From Kitasatospora cheerisanensis KCTC 2395 (GTDB lineage: Bacteria > Actinomycetota > Actinomycetes > Streptomycetales > Streptomycetaceae), in contig NZ_KK853997.1 of assembly GCF_000696185.1 (NCBI RefSeq), positions 3,117,723 through 3,181,722 of the forward strand: DNA of 64,000 bases, read 5' to 3'. Under the pieces are notes generated by a model. It worked only from the letters and a program-made list of their open reading frames with translations, did no database searches and was not told the origin of the DNA. The stretch's first letter is position 1, and each line of letters begins with the position of its first letter. Positions 1-8,004 of the stretch are shown here, in pieces. The translations under genes were made by a program, and so were the position numbers.

Positions 1-2
1 AG

Positions 3-578
3 GGCCGGTACCGCACCGGGCCGGCGGTGTCCGGGCTGAGCGGGGACGACTGCCCGGACGGCCGGGTGGCGGGCCGGAACCGGCTGGACGGGCTGCTCGG
101 CCGGATGTCCCACGAGCTGAAGGCCGCCGTGCACTTCTCCCGGTACAAGGACGGCGAGGTCGAGCTGGTCGCCGCCCGGGCCGCGCCCGGCACCACCACC
201 GCCGACCCGGAGCGCTTCCGGGCCGGCGCGCACGCCCACGCCAGCGGCAAGACCCTGCTGGCGCTGATGTCCGCCGAGGAGCGGCGCTCGCACCTGGAGC
301 GCTACCCGATGGTGCCGTTCACCCCGTACACCCTGCGCGAGCCGGCCCACCTGCCGCTGCTGCCCGGGCCGGGGCCGCAGCGGGCCGCGCCGATCACCCA
401 GTACCAGGAGTACGAGCTGGGCCTGGTCTCGGCGGCGGTGCCGATCGTGATGGGCAGCGACCTCGCGGCGATCGCGGTGGCCCTGCCGCTCTCCCAGGCG
501 CACCGGTTGACGGCGGTGGCCGGGAAGCTCCGCGACCGGGTCGGCGAGGACCTGGTGACGGCGGCGTTCGGGCTCTGA
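3..578 (+). CDS. IclR-type regulator, C-terminal part (5' end outside window)
   Basis: Open frame running in from the left edge, so the helix-turn-helix is not visible. What remains is about 190 residues resembling the IclR effector-binding (GAF-like) domain: an alternating beta/helix region with a hydrophobic segment around AGAHAHASGKTLLALM, which is the typical IclR 'GxAxGKAlLA' loop, and a C-terminal stretch QYQEYELGLVSAAVPI that matches the usual 'eyexGlxcvAaPv' strand. In the family this domain binds a small metabolite and modulates DNA binding. A GTG at 27 could act as a start, but the frame is open upstream and the protein would lack its DNA-binding domain, so truncation by the window edge is the simpler reading. 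The effector cannot be told from sequence. Confidence 0.7.
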   Translation, partial: GRYRTGPAVSGLSGDDCPDGRVAGRNRLDGLLGRMSHELKAAVHFSRYKDGEVELVAARAAPGTTTADPERFRAGAHAHASGKTLLALMSAEERRSHLERYPMVPFTPYTLREPAHLPLLPGPGPQRAAPITQYQEYELGLVSAAVPIVMGSDLAAIAVALPLSQAHRLTAVAGKLRDRVGEDLVTAAFGL

Positions 579-611
579 GGACGCCGAGGACTCCGAAGAC
601 TCCGGGGGAAG

Positions 612-638
612 GGGCCCGGCCCACGGGGCGCCGGGCCC
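612..638. terminator. Bidirectional hairpin between convergent genes
   Basis: Inverted repeat GGGCCCGGC / GCCGGGCCC (612-620 and 630-638) with a 9-nt loop. It lies exactly between the 3' ends of the IclR-type gene and the convergent protease gene. No U-tract, as is common in this GC-rich phylum. Confidence 0.55.
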
Positions 639-641
639 GGC

Positions 642-1457
642 TCAGCAGTGCGGGACGGCGCCGCCGTCGCGCAGCGCCTGGAGCGCGGCGATCGAGTCGG
701 ACAGCGTGTCCACCGGCACCAGTTGCAGGCCGGCGGGGGTGTTGACCTTGCCCTGCGCGCACTCGCTGCGCGGCAGCAGGAACACGGTGGCCCCGTCGCG
801 GGCCGCCGCCTGGGTCTTCAGCGGGATGCCGCCGACCGCGCCGACCCGCCCGTCCGGGTCGACCGTGCCGGTGCCGGCCACGGTGCGGCCGCCGGTGAGG
901 TCGCCGCCCCGGCCGTCGCCGGCGAGCTTGTCGACGATGCCCAGGGCCAGCATCTGGCCCGCGCTCGGGCCGCCGATGTCGCCGAGGTCGATGCTGACCT
1001 TCACCTGCTCCGGCGAGAGCTTCAGGTAGCCCAGGGCGGCCAGCGCCGCGTTGTCCTGGGACTCCGTCATCTGCTGGGTCGTCACTTCCTGGGCCTTGGC
1101 CGGGTCGGTCTGCGGGTAGACCTCGGCGGTGGGCACCACGGCCTGCTTCGGGTCGGCCCAGGCCCGCAGCGAGTCCCACAGCGAGTTGCGGTAGCCGGGG
1201 TTGGTGGCCGTGATGGTGACCGCCCGCAACTGGCCGTCGGTGGCGCGCTGCTGCGCCCCGGTGATGGTGATGACCGGGCGGCCCTGGTACGCGCCGAGGG
1301 TGTCGGCGGTGACGCCGGGCTGCTCCAGGGTGAAGGGCAGCGGCACGAACGCGGCCACCGCGAACAGGGCCACCACCGGCAGCGCGCACAGGGCCAGGGC
1401 GCGGCTGCGCGGGGCGGTCAGGGCCGGGGGCAGGTTCAGGGAAGGCACATCCGGCAT
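642..1457 (-). CDS. Lon-like (S16) membrane-anchored serine protease without PDZ domain
   Basis: 271 residues. An N-terminal membrane anchor (about residues 18-42) precedes an extracytoplasmic domain. The C-terminal part is a Lon-type proteolytic domain: the nucleophile Ser sits in DIGGPSAGQMLALGI and the general-base Lys in RVGAVGGIPLKTQAA, the Ser-Lys dyad of S16 peptidases. YlbL-type relatives usually carry a PDZ domain between anchor and protease. Here that interval (about residues 45-125) shows no recognisable PDZ signature, so this is the shorter actinobacterial type. It probably cleaves membrane or secreted proteins; substrates are unknown. It starts at ATG 1457 with only a weak ribosome-binding site. 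Confidence 0.8.
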   Translation of the reverse strand: MPDVPSLNLPPALTAPRSRALALCALPVVALFAVAAFVPLPFTLEQPGVTADTLGAYQGRPVITITGAQQRATDGQLRAVTITATNPGYRNSLWDSLRAWADPKQAVVPTAEVYPQTDPAKAQEVTTQQMTESQDNAALAALGYLKLSPEQVKVSIDLGDIGGPSAGQMLALGIVDKLAGDGRGGDLTGGRTVAGTGTVDPDGRVGAVGGIPLKTQAAARDGATVFLLPRSECAQGKVNTPAGLQLVPVDTLSDSIAALQALRDGGAVPHC

Positions 1458-1511
1458 CCAAACACACCCGGGCGGCCGCCAGGGACGGCCGCGCGGATCC
1501 GGGCCGTCCGA

Positions 1512-2162
1512 TCAGCGCAGCGCGTCGGCGACCTCGGTGGCGGCCTCCACCACGCGCGGGCCGACCCGTTCGGGCACCAGTCCGTTGAGCATCACCACGC
1601 CGACGCTGCCCTCGATGCCGCTCAGGCCGATCAGTGCGGCGGCGGCGCCGCTGGCGCCGGACTGCTCCTCGGCGCGGGTGATCACGAAGCCCTGTTCGGG
1701 GCGGCGCTGGCCGGGGAAGGCGCGGGACTCCAGGATGGCGCGGCCGGCCGCGCTCTCGGTGAGCGGGTGGCGCAGGCCGGTGCGGTAGGCGACGTGGAAG
1801 TCGGTCCAGGTCGGTTCGACCACGGCGACGGCGAGCGCCTCGTTGCCGTCGACCAGGGTGAGGTGGGCGGTGGCGCCGAGGTCCTCGGCGAGCGAGCGCA
1901 GCGCGGGCAGCGCGGCCTCGCGCAGCAGCGGGTGCACCCGGTGGGCGAGCCGGAGCACGCCGAGGCCGACCCGGGCGCGGCCGCCGATGTCGCGGCGGAC
2001 CAGGCCGTGCTGTTCCAGGGTGGCCAGCAGGCGGTACACGACCGTGCGGTTGACGGCCAGCCGGGCGGCCAGCTCGGTCACCGTCAGCCCGCGCTCGGAG
2101 TCGGCGAGCAGTTTCAGTACCCGGACACCCCTGTCCAGGGTCTGGGAGGTCTCAGCAGTCAC
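1512..2162 (-). CDS. IclR-family transcriptional regulator
   Basis: 216 residues. The N-terminal winged HTH (about 8-60) shows TVTELAARLAVNRTVVYRLLATLEQHGLV, the standard IclR recognition helix region. The rest is the effector-binding domain, ending ...VVMLNGLVPERVGPRVVEAATEVADAL. It is short for the family (usually 240-270 residues) and the effector domain looks trimmed. It is transcribed away from the 350-bp upstream gap, which probably holds its own promoter. No neighbouring catabolic operon tells the effector. It is the second IclR-like gene within 2.2 kb. Confidence 0.85.
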   Translation of the reverse strand: MTAETSQTLDRGVRVLKLLADSERGLTVTELAARLAVNRTVVYRLLATLEQHGLVRRDIGGRARVGLGVLRLAHRVHPLLREAALPALRSLAEDLGATAHLTLVDGNEALAVAVVEPTWTDFHVAYRTGLRHPLTESAAGRAILESRAFPGQRRPEQGFVITRAEEQSGASGAAAALIGLSGIEGSVGVVMLNGLVPERVGPRVVEAATEVADALR

Positions 2163-2515
2163 GAACGCCAGGTCCTTTCCGCGGCGAGTCCGACCCTACG
2201 GCACAACTGCCGTGGGGCGCACCGGAATTGATCACACGCCAGAGGGGTGGACGGCGTGGGAGTCCGGCCTCGGCGAGGTACGCCGGTCGCTGGGCTCCGC
2301 GGGTTCCCGGCCGGGCCGATGGGTGGGGCCCGGACGAGTTGGGGAGACGCTAGTGAACAGGAGGTGCGCTGGGGAAGTGGTTGTTCAAAATCCGGTCCAC
2401 ATCGTTGGAAAGTCGCGATGAAAAAACGGACAAGCCCGGCAAAATCACGGCCCCGACCGGACTGGTGTTCGATATCTGACCGGTAGCCGGACAGCGGTCC
2501 CCTCCGCCGGGGGCG
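2163..2515. other. Intergenic region upstream of IclR gene
   Basis: 353 bp without a convincing gene. The stretch 2383-2430 is clearly richer in A/T than the surroundings (TTGTTCAAAATCCGG and a run of A at 2420-2426) and may hold a promoter or regulator site. A 22-codon ATG frame begins at 2418 with a weak GGAAAG upstream, but its codon use gives no support. I do not call it. Confidence 0.4.
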
Positions 2516-2971
2516 TCAGAACAGGTTGCGGCCGACGGTCCAGAGCACGGCGGCGGTGAGCACCGCGGCGACCCCGCGCGGGCCGAGCCGCAGCTTCCAG
2601 CGCCGGCCGGCCAGTCCGTGGCGCAGCCGGACGGCCCACCAGGCGGCGACGAACGGGAGGGCGAGCAGCAGCGCGGCGTTGTCGTGCCAGGCGGCGAGCA
2701 GGTCGCCGTGCAGCAGGTCCCAGGCCATCCGGGTGCCGCCGCAGCCCGGACACTGGAGGCCCGTCACCCGGCGCCAGGGGCAGAACGGCAGCAGCTGGCC
2801 GGACAGGTGCGGGTCGCGGGAGTACAGCCAGCCGGCGCCGGCGAGTCCGGCGGCGAGCAGGCCGAGCGGGGCGGCGGCGGGGTGCCGCAGCGGCGCGAAC
2901 GGCGAACGGCCGGCACCCCCGTCGCGGGTGTCCGCGGGTCGGGGGCGCCGGCCGTTCGCCTCGGTGCGCAA
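2516..2971 (-). CDS. DUF2752 membrane protein
   Basis: About 151 residues. The diagnostic segment is CPWRRVTGLQCPGCGGTRMAW followed by DLLHGDLLAAWHDNAALLLALP, the DUF2752 core with its conserved Cys and CGGTR motif. Two or three membrane helices flank it. Function in the family is unknown. The start is uncertain: a TTG at 2971 lies 2 nt after the stop codon of the TM2 gene, which implies translational coupling. The family is often found next to TM2-domain genes, as here. The Cys residues in the CPxC-GG motif could bind metal, but that is inference. Confidence 0.75.
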   Translation of the reverse strand: MRTEANGRRPRPADTRDGGAGRSPFAPLRHPAAAPLGLLAAGLAGAGWLYSRDPHLSGQLLPFCPWRRVTGLQCPGCGGTRMAWDLLHGDLLAAWHDNAALLLALPFVAAWWAVRLRHGLAGRRWKLRLGPRGVAAVLTAAVLWTVGRNLF

Positions 2972-2973
2972 GG

Positions 2974-3210
2974 TCAGCCGCGCAGCTTGCGGCCCTGGGC
3001 GTCGGTGCGGTCGTCGGAGACCAGGAACAGGATGCCGTCGATCAGGGCCCAGACGCCGAAGCCGCCGCAGGTCAGCAGCTGGGCGATGCCCATGCCGACG
3101 TGGCCGGTGTAGAAGCGGCCGATGCCGAGGCCGCCGAGCAGGATCTGCAGGACGCCGGCGACGATCTTGGACTTGTCGGACAGCTCGGGGTTCTGGTTGG
3201 GGTACGCCAC
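2974..3210 (-). CDS. TM2-domain membrane protein
   Basis: 78 residues from a GTG at 3210 preceded by GAGGAG at good spacing. The body is a TM2 domain: a Lys-rich entry, then LLGGLGIGRFYTGHVGMGIAQLL and a second helix GVWALIDGILFLVSDDR. The GxGxxRFYxG and D-G motifs are typical. TM2 proteins are small integral membrane proteins of unclear role. It is the first gene of a two-gene unit with the DUF2752 gene, whose start follows the stop by 2 nt. Confidence 0.85.
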   Translation of the reverse strand: MAYPNQNPELSDKSKIVAGVLQILLGGLGIGRFYTGHVGMGIAQLLTCGGFGVWALIDGILFLVSDDRTDAQGRKLRG

Positions 3211-3416
3211 CGTGGGCTCCTCTTCGGGGTGCGGGCCGGAGCGTCGGACGGGACGGCATCGGCAGGTCTTCCGCATGCCGAGGTGCACCACGCGTGATGG
3301 CCCCCCAGCACCGGCATGCGGAAGATTAGCGGATGATCAGGCTTCCCGTCTGCACACTTTCTTTGCCGAGCCTTGAAACAATCCGACGACCCGTCGGCGA
3401 CCGGCGTGACTCTCCG

Positions 3417-5264
3417 TCAGCCCTGGGTCGCCCACTCGCGGATCCGGCCGATCCGCGCCTTCAGCTGATTGGCCGTGGCCTGCGCGGTGAGCGGCCCGCC
3501 GCACTGGCGGCGCAGCTCGTTGTGGATGGTGCCGTGCGGCTGGTTGGTGCGGTGGTGCCAGGCGGCGACCAGCGTGTTCAACTCCTTGCGCAGCTCCCGC
3601 AGTTCCTGATGGGTGACCACCGGCCGCTGCTCGGCGGGCAGTTCGATCAGGTCGGCCTCCTCGGCGGGCCGGGCCTTGGAGCGCTGGATCTGCCGGTGCT
3701 GACGTTTCTGCAGCAGCATCTGCACCTGGTCGGGTTCGAGCAGGCCCGGGATGCCGAGGTAGTCCTCCTCCTCCTCGCTGCCCGGGTGCGCCTGCATGCC
3801 GAACTCCATGGCGTTGTACAGCACCCGGTCGAAGACCGCCTCGCTGCCCAGCGCCTCGTAGGAGAACTCCTCGCTGCCGGTGTCCGGCCCGTCGTTGGCC
3901 TTCTCGGCCTCGGCGAGCAGCCGGTCCTCCTCGTCGAACAGCCCCTCGCCCTCCTTCTTGGGGCGGTCCAGGACGTGGTCGCGCTGCAGCTCCATCTCGT
4001 TGGCGAAGCCGAGCAGCATCGGGATGGTCGGCAGGAACACCGAGGCGGTCTCGCCGCGCTTGCGGGCGCGGACGAAGCGGCCGACGGCCTGCGCGAAGAA
4101 CAGCGGGGTGGAGATCGAGGTGGCGTACACGCCGACGCACAGCCGGGGCACGTCGACGCCCTCGGACACCATGCGGACGGCGACCATCCAGCGCGAGGTG
4201 CCCTCGGCGTAGTCGGAGATCCGCTTGGACGCCTCGGTCTCGTCGGAGAGCACCAGGGTGACCTTCTCGCCGGTGATCTCGCGCAGCATCTTGGCGTAGG
4301 CGCGGGCCACCGTCTGGTCGGTGGCGATGACCAGGCCGCCGGCGTCCGGGATGCCCTTGCGGACCTCGGTCAGCCGGCGGTCGGCGGCCTGCAGCACGGC
4401 GGGGATCCACTCGCCCTGCGGGGACAGCGCGGTCCGCCAGGCCTGGGCGATCAGGTCCTTGGTCATCGGCTCGCCGAGCCGGGCCTCCAGCTCGTCGCCG
4501 GACTTGGTGCGCCAGCGCATGTTGCCGGAGTAGCTGAGGAAGATCACCGGCCGGACGACGTGGTCGGCGAGCGCGTGCCCGTAGCCGTAGGTGTAGTCGG
4601 CGACCGACTTGCGGATGCCGTCGCTGCCCGCCTCGTAGGCGACGAACGGGATCGGGTTGGTGTCCGAGCGGAACGGCGTACCGGTGAGGGCCAGCCGGCG
4701 GGTGGCGGGCTCGAAGGCCTCGAAGCAGGCCTCGCCCCAGGACTTCGAGTCGCCGGCGTGGTGGATCTCGTCCATGATCACCAGTGTCTTGCGGGCCTCG
4801 GTGCGGTTGCGGTGCAGCATCGGGTTGACGCCGACGCCCGCGTAGGTGACCACGATGCCGTGGTAGTCCTTCGACAGCGGACCCGAGGAGTACGCCGGGT
4901 CCAGCCGGATGCCTATCCGGGCGGCGGCCTCGGCCCACTGCTTCTTCAGGTGCTCGGTGGGGGCGACGACGGTGATCTGCTGCACCAGGTGGTTGTGCAG
5001 CAGGTAGGACGCCAGGGTCAGGGCGAAGGTGGTCTTTCCGGCGCCCGGGGTCGCGACTGCCAGGAAGTCCCGGGGCTGCTTCTCGATGTACTTGTCCAGG
5101 GCGCCCTGCTGCCAGGCGCGGAGCCGGCCGGCGGTGCCCCAGGGGGCGCGGCCGGGGAAGGCCGGGGAGAGGTGCGCGGCGGCGGAGGTTCCGGTGGGTC
5201 GCGGGTGGGTGCTGTCGGCGTGCGAGAACAGCGGGGCCATCGCGGAGGAGGCGGCGGTAGTCAC
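3417..5264 (-). CDS. DEAD/DEAH-box superfamily II helicase
   Basis: 615 residues from GTG 5264; ATG 5240 is an alternative. Visible motifs: Walker A ATPGAGKTTFAL, motif Ia VVAPTEHLKKQW, motif II as DEIHH (a DEAH variant), motif III ALTGTP. The second RecA fold has EGVDVPRL and the motif VI region FFAQAVGRFVRARK. The C-terminal 150 residues are charged and contain FDEEDRLLAEAEKAN, suggesting a coiled segment. It is a nucleic-acid-dependent ATPase conserved in Streptomyces; the specific substrate is not established. It stands alone, facing away from the sigma-factor gene upstream. Confidence 0.85.
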   Translation of the reverse strand: MTTAASSAMAPLFSHADSTHPRPTGTSAAAHLSPAFPGRAPWGTAGRLRAWQQGALDKYIEKQPRDFLAVATPGAGKTTFALTLASYLLHNHLVQQITVVAPTEHLKKQWAEAAARIGIRLDPAYSSGPLSKDYHGIVVTYAGVGVNPMLHRNRTEARKTLVIMDEIHHAGDSKSWGEACFEAFEPATRRLALTGTPFRSDTNPIPFVAYEAGSDGIRKSVADYTYGYGHALADHVVRPVIFLSYSGNMRWRTKSGDELEARLGEPMTKDLIAQAWRTALSPQGEWIPAVLQAADRRLTEVRKGIPDAGGLVIATDQTVARAYAKMLREITGEKVTLVLSDETEASKRISDYAEGTSRWMVAVRMVSEGVDVPRLCVGVYATSISTPLFFAQAVGRFVRARKRGETASVFLPTIPMLLGFANEMELQRDHVLDRPKKEGEGLFDEEDRLLAEAEKANDGPDTGSEEFSYEALGSEAVFDRVLYNAMEFGMQAHPGSEEEEDYLGIPGLLEPDQVQMLLQKRQHRQIQRSKARPAEEADLIELPAEQRPVVTHQELRELRKELNTLVAAWHHRTNQPHGTIHNELRRQCGGPLTAQATANQLKARIGRIREWATQG

Positions 5265-5424
5265 GGTCTCCGAACGGGGTCGTCGCAGGTCAGGGCCTGT
5301 GCGAGGCCCGTCTCCCGCGGTCGGCGGGCGGTCGTGGAACCCGCCCAGCCTAGCTCCTCCCGGGGCCCGGACCGCGGCGACGGCACGCCCCTGTGGCGCG
5401 CGTCCCACTCCCCCCGCTCGGCCC

Positions 5425-6501
5425 TCACCGCACCTTCACGCGGCACGGCAGGCCGTTCAGCGTGATCGCCGCGGGGGCGGCCGCCGGGCGCTCCGCAGTG
5501 CCGGTGAATCCGGTCTCGGCGCTCGCGCCGGGCCGCAGCACGGCCCCGTCGCCGAGCAGCACCGCGCCCGCCGTCTCCTGGGCCCGCCCGGCGCCCGACC
5601 GGCCCGCCACCAGGTGCTCGCCGTCGCCCAGCGGCCAGCGCAGCGTCCAGCCGCCGATCGGGCGGTCGGAGGTGTTGCGGACCGTCAGCCAGGCGGTGAA
5701 CCGGCCGCCGGCCTGCGCGGTGACCCGGGTGCTGACCTCGCAGCCGGGCTCTCCGCCGCGCAGCCCGGCGGTGCCGGCCAGCGGCGGCATCAGCGCGGCG
5801 AGCAGCGCCATCGCGCTGCCGACCAGTCCGGCCAGGCCGAGGTTGACCCGGCGCAGCACGGTGAGCCGGCCGCGGCAGTCCGCGCAGTGCGGCAGGTGCT
5901 GTTCGACCCGCTGCTCGGCGCGCCGTCCGGCCCGGCCGCGGGCGTGCCCGGCCAGCGTCTGCCAGTGGCCGGCGCAGCGGGGGTCGCGCGGGGTGCCGGG
6001 GTAGGCCCGCAGGTAGGCCAGCCGCAGGCCCTCGCGGGCGCGGTGCACCAGGACGGCCGCGGCGCCGCGCCGCACGCCGAGCCGGGCGCCGATCTCGGCG
6101 GGCGGCAGGCCCTCGACCTCGGCCAGCCAGAGGGCGTGCGCCCACCGGTCGGGCAGCTCGGCGAGCAGGCGGCGCATCCGGTCGGTCTCGGCGACCCCGG
6201 CGGCGTGGTCCTCGGTCGCGCCGCCGGGCAGGTCCGGCGCGGCCTTCTCGCGGACCGGCGCGGTGGCCAGGTGGCGGACGGTGGTGGCCAGGTAGGCGCG
6301 CGGGTCGTCGATCCGCTGTCCGGCGGCGAGCCGCCGCCACACCCGCAGGTGGGCCTCGGCGACCAGGTCCTCGGCCTGCCAGTGGTCGCCGCCGGTCAGC
6401 CGGCCGGCGTAGCGCAGCAGGCCGCGGTGGTGGCTGCGGTACAGCTCGGTGTACGCGGCGAGCGGTGGGCGCTCGGCCGTCCGCAGTGGTGACTCGGCCA
6501 T
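5425..6501 (-). CDS. ECF sigma factor fused to zinc-finger, TM helix and CBM2 domain
   Basis: 358 residues from ATG 6501 with GGGGAGGA upstream. Region 2 occupies about 15-85 (LYRSHHRGLLRYAGRL, DLVAEAHLRVWRR) and region 4 about 108-160 (LPDRWAHALWLAEVEGLPPAEIGARL). A putative anti-sigma-type zinc site follows (HLPHCADC, 202-209), then one membrane helix (221-247). The outer domain is about 105 residues (CEVSTRVTAQAGGRFTAW... GGWTLRWPLGDGEHL), with the fold pattern of a family 2 carbohydrate-binding module. Sigma, anti-sigma-like zinc finger and an extracellular sugar sensor are thus one polypeptide. From memory, ECF groups with such C-terminal extensions are described in actinobacteria. Release presumably needs proteolysis or conformational change. 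Confidence 0.85.
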   Translation of the reverse strand: MAESPLRTAERPPLAAYTELYRSHHRGLLRYAGRLTGGDHWQAEDLVAEAHLRVWRRLAAGQRIDDPRAYLATTVRHLATAPVREKAAPDLPGGATEDHAAGVAETDRMRRLLAELPDRWAHALWLAEVEGLPPAEIGARLGVRRGAAAVLVHRAREGLRLAYLRAYPGTPRDPRCAGHWQTLAGHARGRAGRRAEQRVEQHLPHCADCRGRLTVLRRVNLGLAGLVGSAMALLAALMPPLAGTAGLRGGEPGCEVSTRVTAQAGGRFTAWLTVRNTSDRPIGGWTLRWPLGDGEHLVAGRSGAGRAQETAGAVLLGDGAVLRPGASAETGFTGTAERPAAAPAAITLNGLPCRVKVR

Positions 6502-6754
6502 CTTGTCCTCCCCTGGCCCGGCCGGACGGGCGGCGGTCCGGCCGACCTCGATCCTGCCCGGGCGATCGGCCGCATGCCCACAACACCCCCACATCTGCCG
6601 TCCGATTTGCCCGGTTGATCCCTCCGCCTGTGGCGCAGATCACTCGAAAGGACCCCAAAACCGGTGTAATTCCTCCCACCCCTTCCGACTCTTCACTCAC
6701 GGGAGGCGACACCGGTCGCACCCCGCGCACCCCCACACCCCCGGAGGAATCGTC

Positions 6755-7255
6755 GTGTCCGCAGCGCCCGCGCCGGTAGAACAGACCGTCCAAGCCCGAC
6801 TGATCCTCGGCACCCACCGCTCCGCCCTGCTGCGGGTCACCCTGCGCTACCGCTGCACGGACCCGCTGGCGGTCCGGATGGCCTTCCCCGCCGAGTACGC
6901 CCTGGACGCCGCCGAGCCCGACCCCTACGACCCGAACGCGCCGCGCGACCCCCACGACCCGTTCGATCCGGTCGACGCCGCGGGCCCGGCCGGGCCCGAG
7001 ATCGAGTGGGTGTTCGCCCGGCAGCTGCTCGCGGCCGGCCTGGACCTGCCGGCCGGCGAGGGGGACGTCCGGATCCGGCCCGCGTTCGGCCTGCGCACCA
7101 TGGTCGAGCTGCGCTCCCCGGAGGGCGTCGCGCTGCTCCAGTTCGCCCGCAACGACCTGCGCCGCTTCCTGTGGCGCAGCCACCTGGCGGTGCCGGAGGG
7201 CCAGGAGCTGCGGCACCTGGACTGCGACCGGGCGCTCGCCCAGCTGCTGGCCTGA
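6755..7255 (+). CDS. SsgA-like sporulation/cell-division protein (SALP)
   Basis: 166 residues from GTG 6755, with GGAGGAA seven bases upstream deciding the start. Matches to the SsgA/SsgB family: an N-terminal beta strand region VQARLILGTHRSALLRVTLRY, DPLAVRMAFP, then IEWVFARQLLAAGLDLPAGEGDVRIRP and the C-terminal ELRSPEGVALLQFARNDLRRFL. The family controls placement of septal proteins during sporulation in streptomycetes. Residues about 48-78 are an insert rich in Asp and Pro (DPYDPNAPRDPHDPFDP), longer than in typical 130-145-residue members. It is divergent from the sigma-factor gene across a 253-bp gap. Confidence 0.9.
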   Translation: MSAAPAPVEQTVQARLILGTHRSALLRVTLRYRCTDPLAVRMAFPAEYALDAAEPDPYDPNAPRDPHDPFDPVDAAGPAGPEIEWVFARQLLAAGLDLPAGEGDVRIRPAFGLRTMVELRSPEGVALLQFARNDLRRFLWRSHLAVPEGQELRHLDCDRALAQLLA

Positions 7256-7292
7256 GCTCCCGGCGACGCCCGGCCAGCCCGCCGGGTGCCCG

Positions 7293-7913
7293 TCAGGCGC
7301 GGAGGGTGCGCACCAGGTGCGCGTACACCACCACGTTCCCGTCCCAACCGCCCTCGCGGGTGTAGCCGCCGCCGCAGGTGATCAGCCGCAGTTGGGCGTC
7401 GGGGGTGGCCGCGTACACCTTGGCGTCGGGGAAGTCCCGCTTCGGGTAGGCCTCCACGCCGTCCACCTGGAACCAGGCGGTGGCCCGGTCGGCCCGGGCG
7501 ACCTCCACCAGGTCGCCGCGGTGCAGGGCGCCCAGCCGGTAGAACACCGCCGGCCCGTGCGCGGTGTCGACGTGCCCGGCCAGCACGGCCGCGCCGCTCG
7601 ACCCGGGGGCCGCGCCGTCGCGGTACCAGCCCGCCAGGTTGCCGTCCGTCCCGGGCGGCGGCTGCAGGCGGCCCTCGCCGTCCAGGCCGAGCCGGGCCAC
7701 GGGGGCGTCCACGCCCAGGGCGGGGATCCGGACCCGGACCGGCGGCGACGGCGGCAGCGGCGGCACCGCGGGCCCCACCGGCGTGCCGTCGTACGCCTGC
7801 GCCGCGGCCGGGGCCGGGGGCAGCACGCCCTCCAGTCCGCCGTGCAACAGCAGCGCCCCCGTCACGATCGCCCCGGCGGCCAGTGCCGCCCCGGCCCATG
7901 CCCGCTCGACCAC
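7293..7913 (-). CDS. Class E/F-like sortase
   Basis: 206 residues from GTG 7913, preceded by GGCGGAGGA. One N-terminal membrane anchor (about 8-24) and a Pro-rich linker (31-58) lead to the sortase barrel. The catalytic triad is visible: His114 in LAGHVDTAHGPAVFYRL, Cys180 in LRLITCGGGYTREGGW, and Arg186 in the same motif. The motif TCGG-x-(Y/F)-x-R and the ending NVVVYAHLV are typical of the actinobacterial class F sortases. Class F substrates are not well defined. No LPxTG protein is visible nearby. Confidence 0.9.
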   Translation of the reverse strand: MVERAWAGAALAAGAIVTGALLLHGGLEGVLPPAPAAAQAYDGTPVGPAVPPLPPSPPVRVRIPALGVDAPVARLGLDGEGRLQPPPGTDGNLAGWYRDGAAPGSSGAAVLAGHVDTAHGPAVFYRLGALHRGDLVEVARADRATAWFQVDGVEAYPKRDFPDAKVYAATPDAQLRLITCGGGYTREGGWDGNVVVYAHLVRTLRA

Positions 7914-8004
7914 CGCATCCTCCGCCCGCGCCGACCCGTCCCGTCCAGTCAACCGACCGCAGCCCGGCCCGGCACGCCCGGCGCACCGCGCGGGTGACGG
8001 CCCG

